A stretch of DNA of 64,000 bases. Origin: Halomonas sp. ML-15 (GTDB taxonomy: Bacteria > Pseudomonadota > Gammaproteobacteria > Pseudomonadales > Halomonadaceae). Every line of letters begins with the position of its first letter. Position 1 is the first letter of the stretch. The position numbers and the translations under genes were made by a program. The stretch is taken from assembly GCF_014779595.1 (NCBI RefSeq), contig NZ_JACXZT010000019.1, forward strand, positions 186,001 through 250,000. Reading direction: 5' to 3'. Of the stretch, positions 1-9,207 are shown in pieces. The notes under the pieces are model-generated. The model made no database searches, was not told the origin of the DNA, and saw nothing but the letters and a program-made list of their open reading frames with translations.

Positions 1-375
1 GCCATGGTGCTGACCCTGGCCTACGCGGTGGTCACCAACGACCACGTGCGGGTCGACGTGATCCGCGAAAAATTCACGCTGCGTACCCAGGCATGGATCG
101 AGATGCTGGCCATCGTGATCCTGCTGCTGCCGATTCTGTATATCGTGCTGGTCGAGCTCTACCAGTACGGCTATCGCTCCTTCGAGCGCGGTGAGCGCTC
201 CCAGGCCCCCAGCGGCCTGCCCTATCGCTTTATCATCAAGACCGTGATCCCCATCGGCCTGAGTCTGGTGGCCATCGCCATCGTATCCCGCGCGCTGCGC
301 TGCAGCACGCTACTGTTCGGCTATCCGCGACGCTTCCTGAGCCCCGCCGAGCGCGACCAGCGCCCTACTGACTGA
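1..375 (+). CDS. TRAP transporter small permease (DctQ-like), 5' truncated by window
   Basis: Only the C-terminal ~124 residues are present; the frame is open to base 1, so the true start lies outside the window. Two hydrophobic helices are visible (around AWIEMLAIVILLLPILYIV and FIIKTVIPIGLSLVAIAIV). Near the start is an HVRVDV stretch, typical of DctQ small subunits just before a transmembrane helix. DctQ pairs with the large DctM permease, encoded 15 bp downstream, and a periplasmic binding protein to import organic acids using a sodium gradient. The binding protein is presumably upstream of the window. The substrate cannot be read from this subunit; the downstream genes suggest 3-hydroxybutyrate or a related acid. 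Confidence 0.85.
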   Translation, partial: AMVLTLAYAVVTNDHVRVDVIREKFTLRTQAWIEMLAIVILLLPILYIVLVELYQYGYRSFERGERSQAPSGLPYRFIIKTVIPIGLSLVAIAIVSRALRCSTLLFGYPRRFLSPAERDQRPTD

Positions 376-390
376 ATCACGAGGTTGATC

Positions 391-1761
391 ATGGGATTGG
401 AAGAAACTCTCGTACTGGCGATGTTCGCCAGTTTCATGAGCCTGCTGCTGCTGGGCTTCCCGGTGGCCTGGGCGCTGGCCGGTATCGGCTTCGCCTTTGC
501 CGTGCTCGGCCATGTGCTGGTCGAGTTCTTCGACGCCGACCTGTGGTTCAGCTGGGGCGGCACCATCGGCGTGCTCGACCGGCGCATCTACGGCATCGTC
601 GCCAATGAGTTGATGGTGGCGCTGCCACTGTTCATCTTCATGGGCATCATGCTCGACCGCTCGGGCATCGCCGAGCGCCTGATGAACTCGCTGGTCAAGG
701 TGCTCGGCGGCCTGCGCGGCGGCTATGCCGTCACCGTGGTCATCGTCGGCGTGCTGCTGGCCGCCTCCACCGGTATCGTCGGCGCCTCGGTGGTGCTGCT
801 CGGCATGCTGTCGCTGGGGCCGATGATGCGCGCCCAGTACAACAAGTCGCTGGCGGTCGGGACAGCCTGTTCGGTGGGGACCCTGGGCATCCTGGTGCCG
901 CCAAGCATCATGCTGGTGCTGATGGCCGACCGCCTGGGCACCTCGGAAGCCTCGGTGGGCCGGCTGTTCATGGGCGCCCTGGTGCCCGGTATCATGCTCG
1001 GGCTGATGTATATCGCCTATATCCTGATTGCCGCCTATATCAACAAGGACCTGGCCCCGGCGCCCAAGGATCGCGAGCCGCTGAATGCCCGCGCCTTCGT
1101 GCAGGTGTTCTGGGCGGTACTGCCGCCGATGGCGCTGATCCTGGCGGTGCTGGGCTCGATCTTCACCGGCTTCGCCACCACCACCGAGGCCTCGGCAGTG
1201 GGCGCACTGGGCGCCATGCTGCTGGCCCTGTTCAACCGCCGCCTGACCCTGACCGCAGTGCGCAAGGCGCTCTACCAGACCAGCCGCACCACCGCCTTTA
1301 TCTTCGCGATCTTTATCGGTGCGACGATCTTTGCCTCGGTATTGCGCGGGCTGGGCGGCGACGACGTGGTGCGCATGGCGCTTACCGGACTACCGTTCGG
1401 CGAGACCGGTATCGTGCTGACCGTATTGGCGGTGGTGTTCCTGCTCGGCTTCTTCCTCGACTGGGTAGAGATCACCCTGATCATTCTGCCGCTGGTGGCA
1501 CCGGTGGTCTTCAGCCTAGGCGTCGACCCGGTATGGTTTGCGATCCTGTTTGCGATCTGCCTGCAGACCTCGTTCCTGACGCCACCGGTGGGCTTCGCGC
1601 TGTTCTACATCAAGGGCGTCTGTCCGCCGGGCATCACCACCCGCGATATCTATATTGGCGTGGCCCCCTTCGTCGCCATTCAAGTACTCGGGCTGCTGCT
1701 GGTGTTCTGGTTCTCGGGCCTGGCCACCTGGCTACCCGGTGAAGTTTACGGTGGCCGCTGA
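391..1761 (+). CDS. TRAP transporter large permease (DctM-like)
   Basis: A 456-residue, very hydrophobic protein with about 12 transmembrane stretches. It carries DctM hallmarks: PLFIFMGIMLDRSGIAERL near residue 75 and GTLGILVPPSIMLVLMAD near residue 165. It forms the transport channel of a tripartite TRAP system with the DctQ subunit just upstream. ATG at 391 is preferred over an in-frame TTG at 385 because an ACGAGG ribosome-binding site sits 6 nt before the ATG. At 456 aa it is slightly longer than many DctM proteins (about 425), with extra residues between the first helices (the GHVLVEFFDADLWFSW region). It is followed closely by a short-chain dehydrogenase, so a single operon is likely. 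Confidence 0.93.
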   Translation: MGLEETLVLAMFASFMSLLLLGFPVAWALAGIGFAFAVLGHVLVEFFDADLWFSWGGTIGVLDRRIYGIVANELMVALPLFIFMGIMLDRSGIAERLMNSLVKVLGGLRGGYAVTVVIVGVLLAASTGIVGASVVLLGMLSLGPMMRAQYNKSLAVGTACSVGTLGILVPPSIMLVLMADRLGTSEASVGRLFMGALVPGIMLGLMYIAYILIAAYINKDLAPAPKDREPLNARAFVQVFWAVLPPMALILAVLGSIFTGFATTTEASAVGALGAMLLALFNRRLTLTAVRKALYQTSRTTAFIFAIFIGATIFASVLRGLGGDDVVRMALTGLPFGETGIVLTVLAVVFLLGFFLDWVEITLIILPLVAPVVFSLGVDPVWFAILFAICLQTSFLTPPVGFALFYIKGVCPPGITTRDIYIGVAPFVAIQVLGLLLVFWFSGLATWLPGEVYGGR

Positions 1762-1789
1762 CCACCCCATCACCTTTGGAGACAACCGC

Positions 1790-2572
1790 ATGCGCATGAC
1801 TGACAAGATTGCCCTGATCACCGGCGCCGCCGGTGGCATCGGCCTGGCGATTGCCCAGGGCTTCGCCCGCGAGGGCGCCAAGGTCGCCGTGAGCGACCTC
1901 GACCTCGACGCCGCCGAGCGCGCCGCCGCCGGCATCCGCGAGGCTGGCGGAGAGGCCATGGCCGTGGCCATCGACGTCACCGACGAGGCCGCCGTGGACG
2001 CCGGCTTCGCCAAGGTAGTAGAGGCCTGGGGGCGCATCGACGTGGCGGTGGCCAATGCGGGCATTCAGCATATCGAGTCGCTGGACAAGCTGAGCTTCGC
2101 CAACTGGCGCAAGGTCACCGGCGTTCACCTCGACGGCGCCTTCCTCACCACCCGCGCCAGCCTGCGCCAGATGTATCAGCAGCAGGGCCGCGGCAGCATT
2201 CTCTACATCGGTTCGGTGCACAGCAAGCTGGCCTCACCGCTCAAGGCGCCCTATGTCGCCGCCAAGCACGGCCTGCTCGGGCTGTGTCGCGCAGTGGCCA
2301 AGGAGGGCGCCGCCCACGGCGTCAGCGCCAACGTCATCTGCCCCGGCTTTGTACGCACCCCGCTGGTGGAGAAACAGATCCCCGAGCAGGCCCGCGAGCT
2401 GGGCATCAGCGAGGAAGAAGTGATCCGCGACGTGATGCTCAAGGACACCGTAGACCAGGAATTTACTACCCTTGAAGATATCAGCGAGGTGGCGGTCAAC
2501 CTGGCGGCCTTCCCCACGGCGGCGCTGACCGGGCAGTCCATCGTGGTCAGCCACGGCTGGTACATGCAATGA
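1790..2572 (+). CDS. SDR dehydrogenase, probable 3-hydroxybutyrate dehydrogenase
   Basis: A 260-residue classical short-chain dehydrogenase. It has the cofactor motif TGAAGGIG (about residues 12-19), NAG after strand beta 4, and the active-site YVAAK with an upstream serine (IGSVHS). The C-terminal segment, with VRTPLVEKQIPEQA and the DVMLKDTVDQEFTTLEDISEVA stretch (given here only as a landmark), resembles bacterial D-3-hydroxybutyrate dehydrogenases, which oxidise 3-hydroxybutyrate to acetoacetate with NAD+. The ATG at 1790 follows GGAG with good spacing; a longer in-frame extension would run back into dctM. The stop codon abuts the acetoacetyl-CoA synthetase gene, whose product would use acetoacetate. 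Family is certain; substrate comes from sequence flavour plus context. Confidence 0.85.
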   Translation: MRMTDKIALITGAAGGIGLAIAQGFAREGAKVAVSDLDLDAAERAAAGIREAGGEAMAVAIDVTDEAAVDAGFAKVVEAWGRIDVAVANAGIQHIESLDKLSFANWRKVTGVHLDGAFLTTRASLRQMYQQQGRGSILYIGSVHSKLASPLKAPYVAAKHGLLGLCRAVAKEGAAHGVSANVICPGFVRTPLVEKQIPEQARELGISEEEVIRDVMLKDTVDQEFTTLEDISEVAVNLAAFPTAALTGQSIVVSHGWYMQ

Positions 2573-2592
2573 CAGCAGGAGAGACCCCGCAC

Positions 2593-4572
2593 ATGGATAC
2601 GGCAGAGATCCTCTGGGAGCCGGGCCCGGCTCAGCGCGAGCAGAGCCAGATGGCGCACTACCTGGGCTGGCTGGCCGAGGCCGGCTACGGCGAGTTCGCC
2701 GACTACCACGCGCTGCACGCCTGGTCGATCAGCGACCTGGAGGCCTTCTGGCGCTCGGTATGGGAGTTCTGCGGCCTCGAGGCTGCGACACCGCCAACGG
2801 CCATGCTCGGCCGCCGCGAGATGCCCGGCGCCGAGTGGCTGCCCGGTGCGCGACTCAACGTCGCCGCCAACCTGCTGCGCCACGCCTGGGGCGAACGCGC
2901 CGAGCAGGAGGCCGTGGTGGCCATGGCCGAGTGCCGCGAGACCCGGCGCGTGACCTTCGCCGAGCTCTACGAGGATGTGGGCGCTTTCGAAGGCGTGCTG
3001 CGCGAGCACGGCGTGCAGGTGGGCGATCGTGTCGCCGGCCTGGTGGCCAACGGCTATGAAGCGCTGGTCGCCATGCTCGGCGCTGCAAGTCTCGGCGCAG
3101 TCTGGTCGTCGGCTTCGCCAGACTTCGGTGTCGACGCCACCGTCGACCGCTTCGGTCAGATCGAGCCGACCCTGCTGGTGGCGGTCAACGGCTACGGCTA
3201 CGGCGGCAAGACCTTCCCTCGGGTCGAGCAGGTCAGTCAGCTTGCCGAACAGCTGCCCAGCGTGCGCCAGGTGGTCGTGGTCGACCAGCTGCCCGGCGCC
3301 GGCCTGCCGCCGGGCGCGCGCTTCAGCGCCTGGGACGAGGCGTTGGCCCGCCACCGCGGTAGCGCGCCGTCGTTCACGCCGCTGCCCGCGGACCATCCGC
3401 TCTACATCCTCTACTCGTCAGGTACCACCGGCAAACCCAAGTGCATCGTCCACGGCGCCGGCGGCATCCTGCTCAACCACGCCAAGGAGCTGATGCTGCA
3501 CGGCGACCTGGGCCCCGGCGACCGCCTGCTCTACTTCACCACCTGTGGCTGGATGATGTGGAACTGGCAGGCCTCTGGGCTGCTCACCGGCGCCACCCTG
3601 GTCACCTACGACGGCTCGCCGGGCTACCCGGACATGGACCTGATGTGGCGCACCGCCGCCGCCGAGCGGCTGACCCACTTCGGTACCAGCGCGCGCTTCC
3701 TGGCCGAGTGCCGCAAACAGCAGCTGACGCCGGGCCGCGATCACGACCTCGACGCGCTGCGGGTGATCTTCTCCACCGGCTCGCCGCTGCTGCCCGAAGA
3801 CTACGACTGGGTCTACGGCGATGTCTCCGGCGATCTGCTGCTCGGCTCGATCGCCGGTGGCACCGATATCTGTGGCTGCTTCGTCGGCAGCACCCCGCTG
3901 CTGCCGGTGCGCCGCGGCGAGATCCAGTGCCGCTTTCTGGGCGTCGATGCGGTGGCCTACTCCCCCGACGGCGAGGCCCTCGACAACGCCCGCGGCGAGC
4001 TGGTGTGCCGCCAGCCGCTGCCGTCGATGCCGGTCAGCTTCTGGGACGACGCCGACGGGCAACGCTACCACGACGCCTACTTCGACAGCTTCCCCGGCAT
4101 CTGGGCCCACGGCGACTTCGTGCGCTTTACCCCTGAAGGCGGCGCGGTGATCTATGGCCGTTCCGATGCCACCCTGAACCCCGGCGGCGTGCGAATCGGC
4201 ACCGCTGAGATCTACCGCCAGGTGGAGACCGTCGAGGCAGTGGCCGACAGCCTGGTGGTGGGCCGCCCCATCGATGGCGACGTGGAAGTGGTGCTGCTGG
4301 TGACCCTGGCCCCCGGCCAGGCGCTCGACGAGGCGCTGATCAAGCAGCTGCGCCAGCGTATCCGCCAGCACGCCAGTCCGCGCCACGTACCGGCACATAT
4401 CGTCGCCGTCCCGGCGGTGCCTTATACCCGCAGCGGCAAGAAAGTCGAACTGGCGGTGGCACGCATGCTCCAGGGCGATGCCAAGGCCGAGAACCGTAGC
4501 GCGCTGAGCAATCCCGAGTCGCTGGACGCAATCCGTGAGGCGCTCGACGAGGCCAAGCTGCTGCCGGCCTGA
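2593..4572 (+). CDS. aacS: acetoacetate-CoA ligase (acetoacetyl-CoA synthetase)
   Basis: A 659-residue member of the acyl/acetyl-CoA synthetase (ANL) superfamily, matching the length of AacS. Visible motifs are the P-loop ILYSSGTTGKPKCIVHGAGG, the ATP/acyl region GGTDICGCFVG, the hinge region YGRSDATLNPGGVRIG, and the C-terminal catalytic lysine in YTRSGKKVE. The N-terminal AcsA-type linker WEP...MAHYLGWL is characteristic of AacS. It activates acetoacetate to acetoacetyl-CoA with ATP. ATG at 2593 is chosen because AGGAGA lies 10 nt upstream. An alternative ATG at 2569 overlaps the preceding stop (ATGA) and would add eight residues; either implies coupling to the dehydrogenase gene. Confidence 0.93.
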   Translation: MDTAEILWEPGPAQREQSQMAHYLGWLAEAGYGEFADYHALHAWSISDLEAFWRSVWEFCGLEAATPPTAMLGRREMPGAEWLPGARLNVAANLLRHAWGERAEQEAVVAMAECRETRRVTFAELYEDVGAFEGVLREHGVQVGDRVAGLVANGYEALVAMLGAASLGAVWSSASPDFGVDATVDRFGQIEPTLLVAVNGYGYGGKTFPRVEQVSQLAEQLPSVRQVVVVDQLPGAGLPPGARFSAWDEALARHRGSAPSFTPLPADHPLYILYSSGTTGKPKCIVHGAGGILLNHAKELMLHGDLGPGDRLLYFTTCGWMMWNWQASGLLTGATLVTYDGSPGYPDMDLMWRTAAAERLTHFGTSARFLAECRKQQLTPGRDHDLDALRVIFSTGSPLLPEDYDWVYGDVSGDLLLGSIAGGTDICGCFVGSTPLLPVRRGEIQCRFLGVDAVAYSPDGEALDNARGELVCRQPLPSMPVSFWDDADGQRYHDAYFDSFPGIWAHGDFVRFTPEGGAVIYGRSDATLNPGGVRIGTAEIYRQVETVEAVADSLVVGRPIDGDVEVVLLVTLAPGQALDEALIKQLRQRIRQHASPRHVPAHIVAVPAVPYTRSGKKVELAVARMLQGDAKAENRSALSNPESLDAIREALDEAKLLPA

Positions 4573-4616
4573 CCACGGATGCTATGTGAAAAGCCAAGTG
4601 GCAAGACTCGGCAAAC

Positions 4617-4645
4617 GATGAGGCCCCGCGACGCGGGGCCTCATC
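4617..4645 (+). terminator. GC-rich hairpin, probable terminator of the aacS operon
   Basis: A perfect 13-bp inverted repeat (GATGAGGCCCCGC and its complement) with a 3-nt GAC loop, 44 bp after the aacS stop. No T-tract follows, so intrinsic termination is inferred from stem strength and position only. Confidence 0.65.
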
Positions 4646-4702
4646 ACATCCGTGAGCGTGGCTGCTAGAATGGCGGAAATCTTGCAACGACGTGACGTTT
4701 TC

Positions 4703-5431
4703 ATGACCCAGCCGGCATCGACCTTCCACCCCCTGCGCATCCTCTTCTACAACCTGCTCGGCATCGCCCTGGTCCTCAGCTGGTGGTCCCCCAACCTGCT
4801 GATCTGGGAAGAGCTCGACGACGCGGTGTTCTTCATCACCAACGCCTGGCTGCATGACGACAACATGCTGTGGGTGACCTTCGTCGCCGCGGTCAACAAC
4901 CGGTTCTTCGATGTGGTCAGTTTTCTGATCCTGCTGGTGCTCTATCTATGGGCCATTCGGCGTGACCCGGTGCTCGAGCATCGCCTGCTGCGCTGGGGCG
5001 GGATCGGCATCACCATGCTGCTCACCGCCGGCGTCCTCAGCCAGGCGGTACGCTATGCCATCCCCTGGGAACGCCACAGCCCGACCCTGGTCTACGCCGA
5101 CGTCAACCTGATCACTCAGATGGTCGGCTTCGATACCAAGGACGTCTCGGCCACCAGTTTCCCCGGCGACCACGGCATGATGTTGATGCTCTACACCGCC
5201 TTCATGTGGCGCTTCTCTGGCCGCACAGTGGGGCTGGCCAGTGCGCTGATGGCTGTGGTGCTGAGCTTCCCGAGGATCCTCGGCGGCGCCCACTGGTTCA
5301 GCGATATCTTTATCGGGGCGTTGGCGATCTGCTTGGTTACGCTACCCTGGGTGCTGTGCACGCCGGTAGCGCCAGCCGCGGCGCGCGGCATTACCCGCGG
5401 CATGGTGGCGGTGAAGACTCGACTGTTCTAG
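4703..5431 (+). CDS. PAP2-family membrane phosphatase
   Basis: A 242-residue inner-membrane protein with about six hydrophobic helices and PAP2 (phosphatidic acid phosphatase type 2) active-site elements. These are SFPGDHG around residue 155, corresponding to the PSGH block, and FPRILGGAHWFSDI, corresponding to the SRxxxxxHxxxD block with its catalytic histidine. The first block (K-x6-RP) is degenerate (RYAIPWERHSP). PAP2 enzymes dephosphorylate undecaprenyl pyrophosphate or lipid A/Kdo-type lipid phosphates at the periplasmic face; the GDH variant resembles the lipid A/LPS phosphatase branch. Starts at 4670 or GTG 4652 are possible since no strong ribosome-binding site decides. The gene stands alone. 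Confidence 0.8.
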   Translation: MTQPASTFHPLRILFYNLLGIALVLSWWSPNLLIWEELDDAVFFITNAWLHDDNMLWVTFVAAVNNRFFDVVSFLILLVLYLWAIRRDPVLEHRLLRWGGIGITMLLTAGVLSQAVRYAIPWERHSPTLVYADVNLITQMVGFDTKDVSATSFPGDHGMMLMLYTAFMWRFSGRTVGLASALMAVVLSFPRILGGAHWFSDIFIGALAICLVTLPWVLCTPVAPAAARGITRGMVAVKTRLF

Positions 5432-5469
5432 CCACCAACGCCTGAACGGCGCAGCGCAGAGTCATCACA

Positions 5470-5650
5470 GCTGCCTAAGCGAAGAACGCCGGGGACAGGC
5501 CGAAGAGGAGGTTCTACGCCATGGGTGAGGAGCACTGCTCCGAACGGGCTGGCCATGGATGGCCAGCACCGGTCCTGCAAGCGAAGCAGGATGCGAGAGC
5601 GCAGCAGGGCGTAGGTAGCGCCCAGGGAAGGGTTTACAGCGCCTCCTCGA
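5470..5650. repeat. non-coding dispersed-repeat-like element with hairpins
   Basis: The 263-bp gap between the PAP2 and META genes holds no convincing gene. It contains two compact inverted repeats: CTGGCCAT-GG-ATGGCCAG at 5549-5566 and TCCTGC-AAGCGAA-GCAGGA at 5573-5591. Around them is a phrase, GCCGGGGACAGGCC (starting near 5488), that partly recurs near 49665. The organisation resembles intergenic repeats I recall from Halomonas genomes, but copy number cannot be judged from one window. An 89-codon open frame across it (5521-5790) has repeat-like composition and overlaps the META gene on the other strand, so I do not call it. Confidence 0.5.
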
Positions 5651-5694
5651 AGGCCTGTCGACGGATCAGTTCGAGCGGCGTTGAGTCCAACGAA

Positions 5695-6150
5695 TCAGCG
5701 GCGCTGAAAGCCCCCCAACACGCGACTGTCGCTGCCGAAGAAGACCAGGCGGTCGTGATCGATCAGATAGCGATAGGCGTTTTCCAGTAGTGCATCGACG
5801 CGCTGGGCGTCGCCCATATCGGGACAGGCCATGCGCGTCGAGGCCAGATCGCGGATCTGAATGCGATTGCCGTCGTCGAACTGCACCCGCCCGTTGAGCT
5901 GATTACAGCCATTGTGGCCGCGTAGGCGAAGCTGGCCATTATCACGTTCTACCTCAATATAGGGGCGCTGCTCGCCGGACCAGCGCTCGGCAGTGCCCAG
6001 CAGGATCAGTTGCCAACGCTCACCCACCATCGGTGACTGCTGCGCTTGCCTCTCCGGCTCCGGCGCCCGCTCGGGATCAGGTGCCGGCGAACGGGCACAG
6101 CCCGCCATGACCGCCATCGCCAGCAGCACGGGAATCCATCTCTTGCCCAT
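5695..6150 (-). CDS. META-domain lipoprotein (HslJ-like)
   Basis: A 151-residue predicted lipoprotein. It has a signal peptide MGKRWIPVLLAMAVMAGC with a lipobox cysteine at about residue 18, a proline/glutamate-rich linker, then a META domain recognisable by LRGHNGCNQLNGRVQFDD and the later STRMACPD segment with its paired cysteine. META domains occur in HslJ, a heat-shock-associated protein linked to novobiocin tolerance; their biochemical role is not defined. The ATG is preceded by GAGGAACCACG, a good ribosome-binding site. The gene is convergent with the PAP2 gene across the repeat-like element and divergent from the DoxX gene. Confidence 0.85.
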   Translation of the reverse strand: MGKRWIPVLLAMAVMAGCARSPAPDPERAPEPERQAQQSPMVGERWQLILLGTAERWSGEQRPYIEVERDNGQLRLRGHNGCNQLNGRVQFDDGNRIQIRDLASTRMACPDMGDAQRVDALLENAYRYLIDHDRLVFFGSDSRVLGGFQRR

Positions 6151-6259
6151 CGTGGTTCCTCAGTAAATGACTCCGGCGACAAGAGTGCCGCAAGCTCCTC
6201 CGCTTGGCCAGTCCAGCCTGTATCATAAGCGGCTGGACAACACTGCTCATGGAGAGACC

Positions 6260-6664
6260 ATGCTTCACGCGCTGCACAACGACGATCTGGGGAAACTGCT
6301 GCTACGCCTTTCGGTAGGCGGCCTGATGCTGCTGCACGGCATCGCCAAGCTCACCAACCCCGGCAGCCTGACCTGGATAGGCAACGCCCTCAGTGCCCAG
6401 GGGCTGCCGAGCTTTCTCGCCTACGGGGTGTTAATTGGCGAGATCGTCGCCCCACTAATGGCGATCATCGGCCTGCAGACGCGCCTCGCCGGCCTGCTGA
6501 TGACACTCAATATGCTGGTGGCGATCTTCCTGGTGCACCGCCACGAGCTGCTCGACTTCCAGGCCAACGGCGCCTGGGCGCTGGAGCTACAGGGGCTGTT
6601 CCTGTTCGGCGCCGCCGCGATCATGTTCCTGGGCAGCGGGCGCACCGCCTACCGGCCGGATTGA
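6260..6664 (+). CDS. DoxX family membrane protein
   Basis: A 134-residue protein with four hydrophobic segments. It shows the DoxX N-terminal signature [18 protein letters not shown] and the later [19 protein letters not shown], close to YphA/DoxX proteins. DoxX proteins are small inner-membrane proteins variously linked to quinone redox or oxidative stress; the role here is not determinable. Start at 6260 is set by GGAGA at 6251-6255; upstream in-frame codons would extend into the promoter region of the divergent META gene. The stop codon is followed within 100 bp by the cpdB-like gene, possibly with its own promoter. Confidence 0.85.
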   Translation: MLHALHNDDLGKLLLRLSVGGLMLLHGIAKLTNPGSLTWIGNALSAQGLPSFLAYGVLIGEIVAPLMAIIGLQTRLAGLLMTLNMLVAIFLVHRHELLDFQANGAWALELQGLFLFGAAAIMFLGSGRTAYRPD

Positions 6665-6755
6665 GCGACTTGCGCTTGACCGCACACAGCAGACTCACGA
6701 TGCTAATACTTCTGTTCTAACTAATGTAATGACACGACCAAGCAAGAGGATCAGC

Positions 6756-8714
6756 ATGCGTTATCTGTCTCAACCCAGCGGATGGGTAGGCGGCCTGTTA
6801 CTGGCATATTCATCGACTGCCCTGGCCGCCGACGTAGAATTAAGGATCATCGAGACTTCCGACATCCATAGCCACGTCATGGACTTCGACTACTATCGTG
6901 ACGCCGGAACCGAGGATCTTGGGCTGGTGCGCGCCGCCAGCCTGATCCGCCAAGCGCGCGACGAGGTCGCCAATAGCCTGCTGGTCGACAACGGTGACGC
7001 GATTCAAGGTAGCCCCATGGCCGACTACATGGCCGATGAGGGCCTCGCCCAAGGCGCGATTCATCCAGTCTACAAGGCCATGAACCTGCTCGACTACGAG
7101 GTTGGCAATGTCGGCAACCACGAATTCAACTACGGCCTCGACTACCTCGAGCGCGCCATCGGCGGCGCCGACTTTCCCTATATCAGCGCCAACCTGTTCG
7201 ATGCGGAGAGCGGCGAACACTATTTCGATCCCTACCTGATCGCCCCCTACGAGCTGATCGACAACGAGGGCGAACAACGGACGATTAACGTCGGCTATAT
7301 CGGCTTCGTTCCACCGCAGATCATGGAGTGGGATCGCCAGCATCTCGAGGGCAAGGTGACGGCCGCCGATATCACCGAGACCGCCCGGGAGCTGGTTCCA
7401 CAGATGAAAGCCGAGGGTGCCGATATCATCGTCGCCATTCCACATTCAGGACTGTCGAGCGATCCCTATCGTGCCATGGCCGAAAACTCGGTCTACTACC
7501 TCTCCGAGGTCGAAGGCATCGATGCTATCGCCTTTGGGCACGCCCACGCCGTATTTCCCAGCGACGACTTCGCCGACATCCCCGGCGTCGACGTAGAACG
7601 CGGCACCATCAATGACGTGGTCGCCGTGATGCCGGGACGCTGGGGCAGCCACGTCGGCGTCATCGACCTGACCCTCACCGCCGACGGCGATGGCTGGCGC
7701 GTCGCCGAGTCGCGCTCCGAAGCGCGACCGATCTATGATGCCAGCGAACGGCGTGCCCTGGTCGAGGCCGACGAGGAGATCGCCGCCGCCGTGGCGCAGG
7801 ATCATGAGGCCACCCGAGACTTCGTCAACCAGCCTATCGGCAACGCCAGCGCGCCGATGTACAGCTATCTGGCACTGGTCCAGGACGACCCCACCGTACA
7901 GATCGTCAATCGCGCCCAGCGGGATTACGTAGAGCGCTTCATTCAGGGCGACCCCGATCTCGAGGACCTGCCGGTGCTCTCGGCCGCGGCCCCCTTTCGC
8001 GCCGGAGGCCGCAAGGATGGCCCCAACGAGTACACTCAGGTCGAGGCCGGTGAGCTTAGCTACCGTAATGCCGCCGACCTCTATCTCTACAACAACAACC
8101 TGGCGGCACTGAAGATCAGCGGAGCAGAGCTCAAGGAGTGGCTGGAGTGCTCCGCCGGACAGTTCAAGCGCATCGACCCTGACAGCCAGGAGACCCAGGC
8201 ACTGCTCAACTGGGAGGGTTTTCGCACCTACAATTTCGACGTCTTCGATGGCGTGGAGTATCGCATCGATGTGACCCAGCCAGCGCGTTATGACGGCGAT
8301 TGCGCGCTGGTCGATGCCGACGTCGAGCGTATCCAAGGGCTGTCATATGACGGCGAGCCGGTCGACCCGGAACAGCATTTCCTGGTCGCCACTAACGACT
8401 ACCGCGCCTACGGTGGCAGCTTTCCCGGCACCGGTGAAGAGAATGTCGCCTTCGTCTCGCCGAATGAAAACCGCGCGGTACTGGCCGACTATATCGCTCG
8501 CGTCAGTGCCGAAGAGGGCCAGGTCGAGCCCCGTGCCGACGGCAACTGGCAGCTGGCGCCCATCGACAGCGACACCCCGCTCGAGGTGGTGTTCGAGACC
8601 TCACCCAGCGACACTGCCGCGGCTTTCATCGACACCTACGCCGACTATCCGGTGGAGCGGATCGGTGAAGACGAGGTCGGCTTCGCGCTCTACCGTATCG
8701 ACCTGCAGCGCTGA
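6756..8714 (+). CDS. cpdB: periplasmic 2',3'-cyclic-nucleotide phosphodiesterase / 3'-nucleotidase (CpdB-like)
   Basis: A 652-residue exported metallophosphoesterase with a signal peptide ending in STALAAD. The N-terminal calcineurin-like domain carries the dimetal motifs [32 protein letters not shown] and FGHAHAVFP. The C-terminal 5'-nucleotidase domain has the substrate-binding features [16 protein letters not shown] and [12 protein letters not shown]. CpdB hydrolyses 2',3'-cyclic nucleotides and 3'-nucleotides to release nucleosides and phosphate for uptake. Length and motif spacing match CpdB rather than UshA (about 550 aa). ATG 6756 follows AAGAGGA by 5 nt; ATG 6729 would put nine extra residues before the signal peptide and has no such site. 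Confidence 0.93.
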   Translation: MRYLSQPSGWVGGLLLAYSSTALAADVELRIIETSDIHSHVMDFDYYRDAGTEDLGLVRAASLIRQARDEVANSLLVDNGDAIQGSPMADYMADEGLAQGAIHPVYKAMNLLDYEVGNVGNHEFNYGLDYLERAIGGADFPYISANLFDAESGEHYFDPYLIAPYELIDNEGEQRTINVGYIGFVPPQIMEWDRQHLEGKVTAADITETARELVPQMKAEGADIIVAIPHSGLSSDPYRAMAENSVYYLSEVEGIDAIAFGHAHAVFPSDDFADIPGVDVERGTINDVVAVMPGRWGSHVGVIDLTLTADGDGWRVAESRSEARPIYDASERRALVEADEEIAAAVAQDHEATRDFVNQPIGNASAPMYSYLALVQDDPTVQIVNRAQRDYVERFIQGDPDLEDLPVLSAAAPFRAGGRKDGPNEYTQVEAGELSYRNAADLYLYNNNLAALKISGAELKEWLECSAGQFKRIDPDSQETQALLNWEGFRTYNFDVFDGVEYRIDVTQPARYDGDCALVDADVERIQGLSYDGEPVDPEQHFLVATNDYRAYGGSFPGTGEENVAFVSPNENRAVLADYIARVSAEEGQVEPRADGNWQLAPIDSDTPLEVVFETSPSDTAAAFIDTYADYPVERIGEDEVGFALYRIDLQR

Positions 8715-8724
8715 ACCATCAGTC

Positions 8725-8750
8725 CCGCGTGCTCCGGCAGGGGCACGCGG
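8725..8750. terminator. hairpin between convergent genes, probable bidirectional terminator
   Basis: CCGCGTGC and GCACGCGG form an 8-bp stem with a 10-nt loop, 10 bp after the cpdB stop and just before the end of the opposing glyoxalase gene. There is no strong T-tract on either strand. Confidence 0.5.
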
Positions 8751-8756
8751 CTCCTC

Positions 8757-9197
8757 TCACCAGCTGCCGCTGTTCTCCATCGACGCCCAGGGCTCGCGGG
8801 GCTCCAGGGCGTCGCCCTTCTGCAGCAGCTCCACCGAGATGCCGTCCGGCGATTTGACGAACGCCATATGGCCGTCACGCGGCGGGCGGTTGATGGTGAC
8901 GCCGTTGTCCTGAAGATGCTGGCAGAGCGCGTAGATATCCTCGACGCGATAGGCCAGGTGGCCGAAGTTACGCCCGCCGGTGTACTCCTCCGGGTCCCAG
9001 TTGTAGGTCAGCTCCAGCTCCGGCGCCTTGAGTTCGGCAGAGCGCGACTCGTCCTCGGGGGCGGCGAGGAACACCAGGGTGAAGCGCCCCTTGTCGTTCT
9101 CCTTGCGGCGTACCTCCGTGAGGCCGAGCAGATCGCAGTAGAAGTGCAGCGAGGCGTCGAGATCGCTGACGCGAACCATGGTGTGCAGGTATTGCAT
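8757..9197 (-). CDS. VOC-family protein, lactoylglutathione lyase-like
   Basis: A 146-residue glyoxalase I-type protein. Expected metal ligands are visible: His5 in LHTMVRV, Glu in LELTYNW, His in FGHLAYRV and Glu in GISVELLQ. GloA converts the hemithioacetal of methylglyoxal and glutathione to S-lactoylglutathione. The order HTM-RV-DL-x-S-x-FY near the N terminus is also GloA-like. TAGGAGG lies 6-8 nt before the ATG at 9197; a longer frame to 9275 would overlap the upstream DUF411 gene. The gene follows the DUF411 gene by 10 bp, so they are probably co-transcribed. Other VOC enzymes cannot be fully excluded. Confidence 0.88.
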   Translation of the reverse strand: MQYLHTMVRVSDLDASLHFYCDLLGLTEVRRKENDKGRFTLVFLAAPEDESRSAELKAPELELTYNWDPEEYTGGRNFGHLAYRVEDIYALCQHLQDNGVTINRPPRDGHMAFVKSPDGISVELLQKGDALEPREPWASMENSGSW

Positions 9198-9207
9198 GGA
9201 TAGCCTC

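Noticed and set aside
5521-5790. An 89-codon open frame
   Set aside because: It lies in repeat-like sequence, overlaps the META lipoprotein gene and has no protein-like features.
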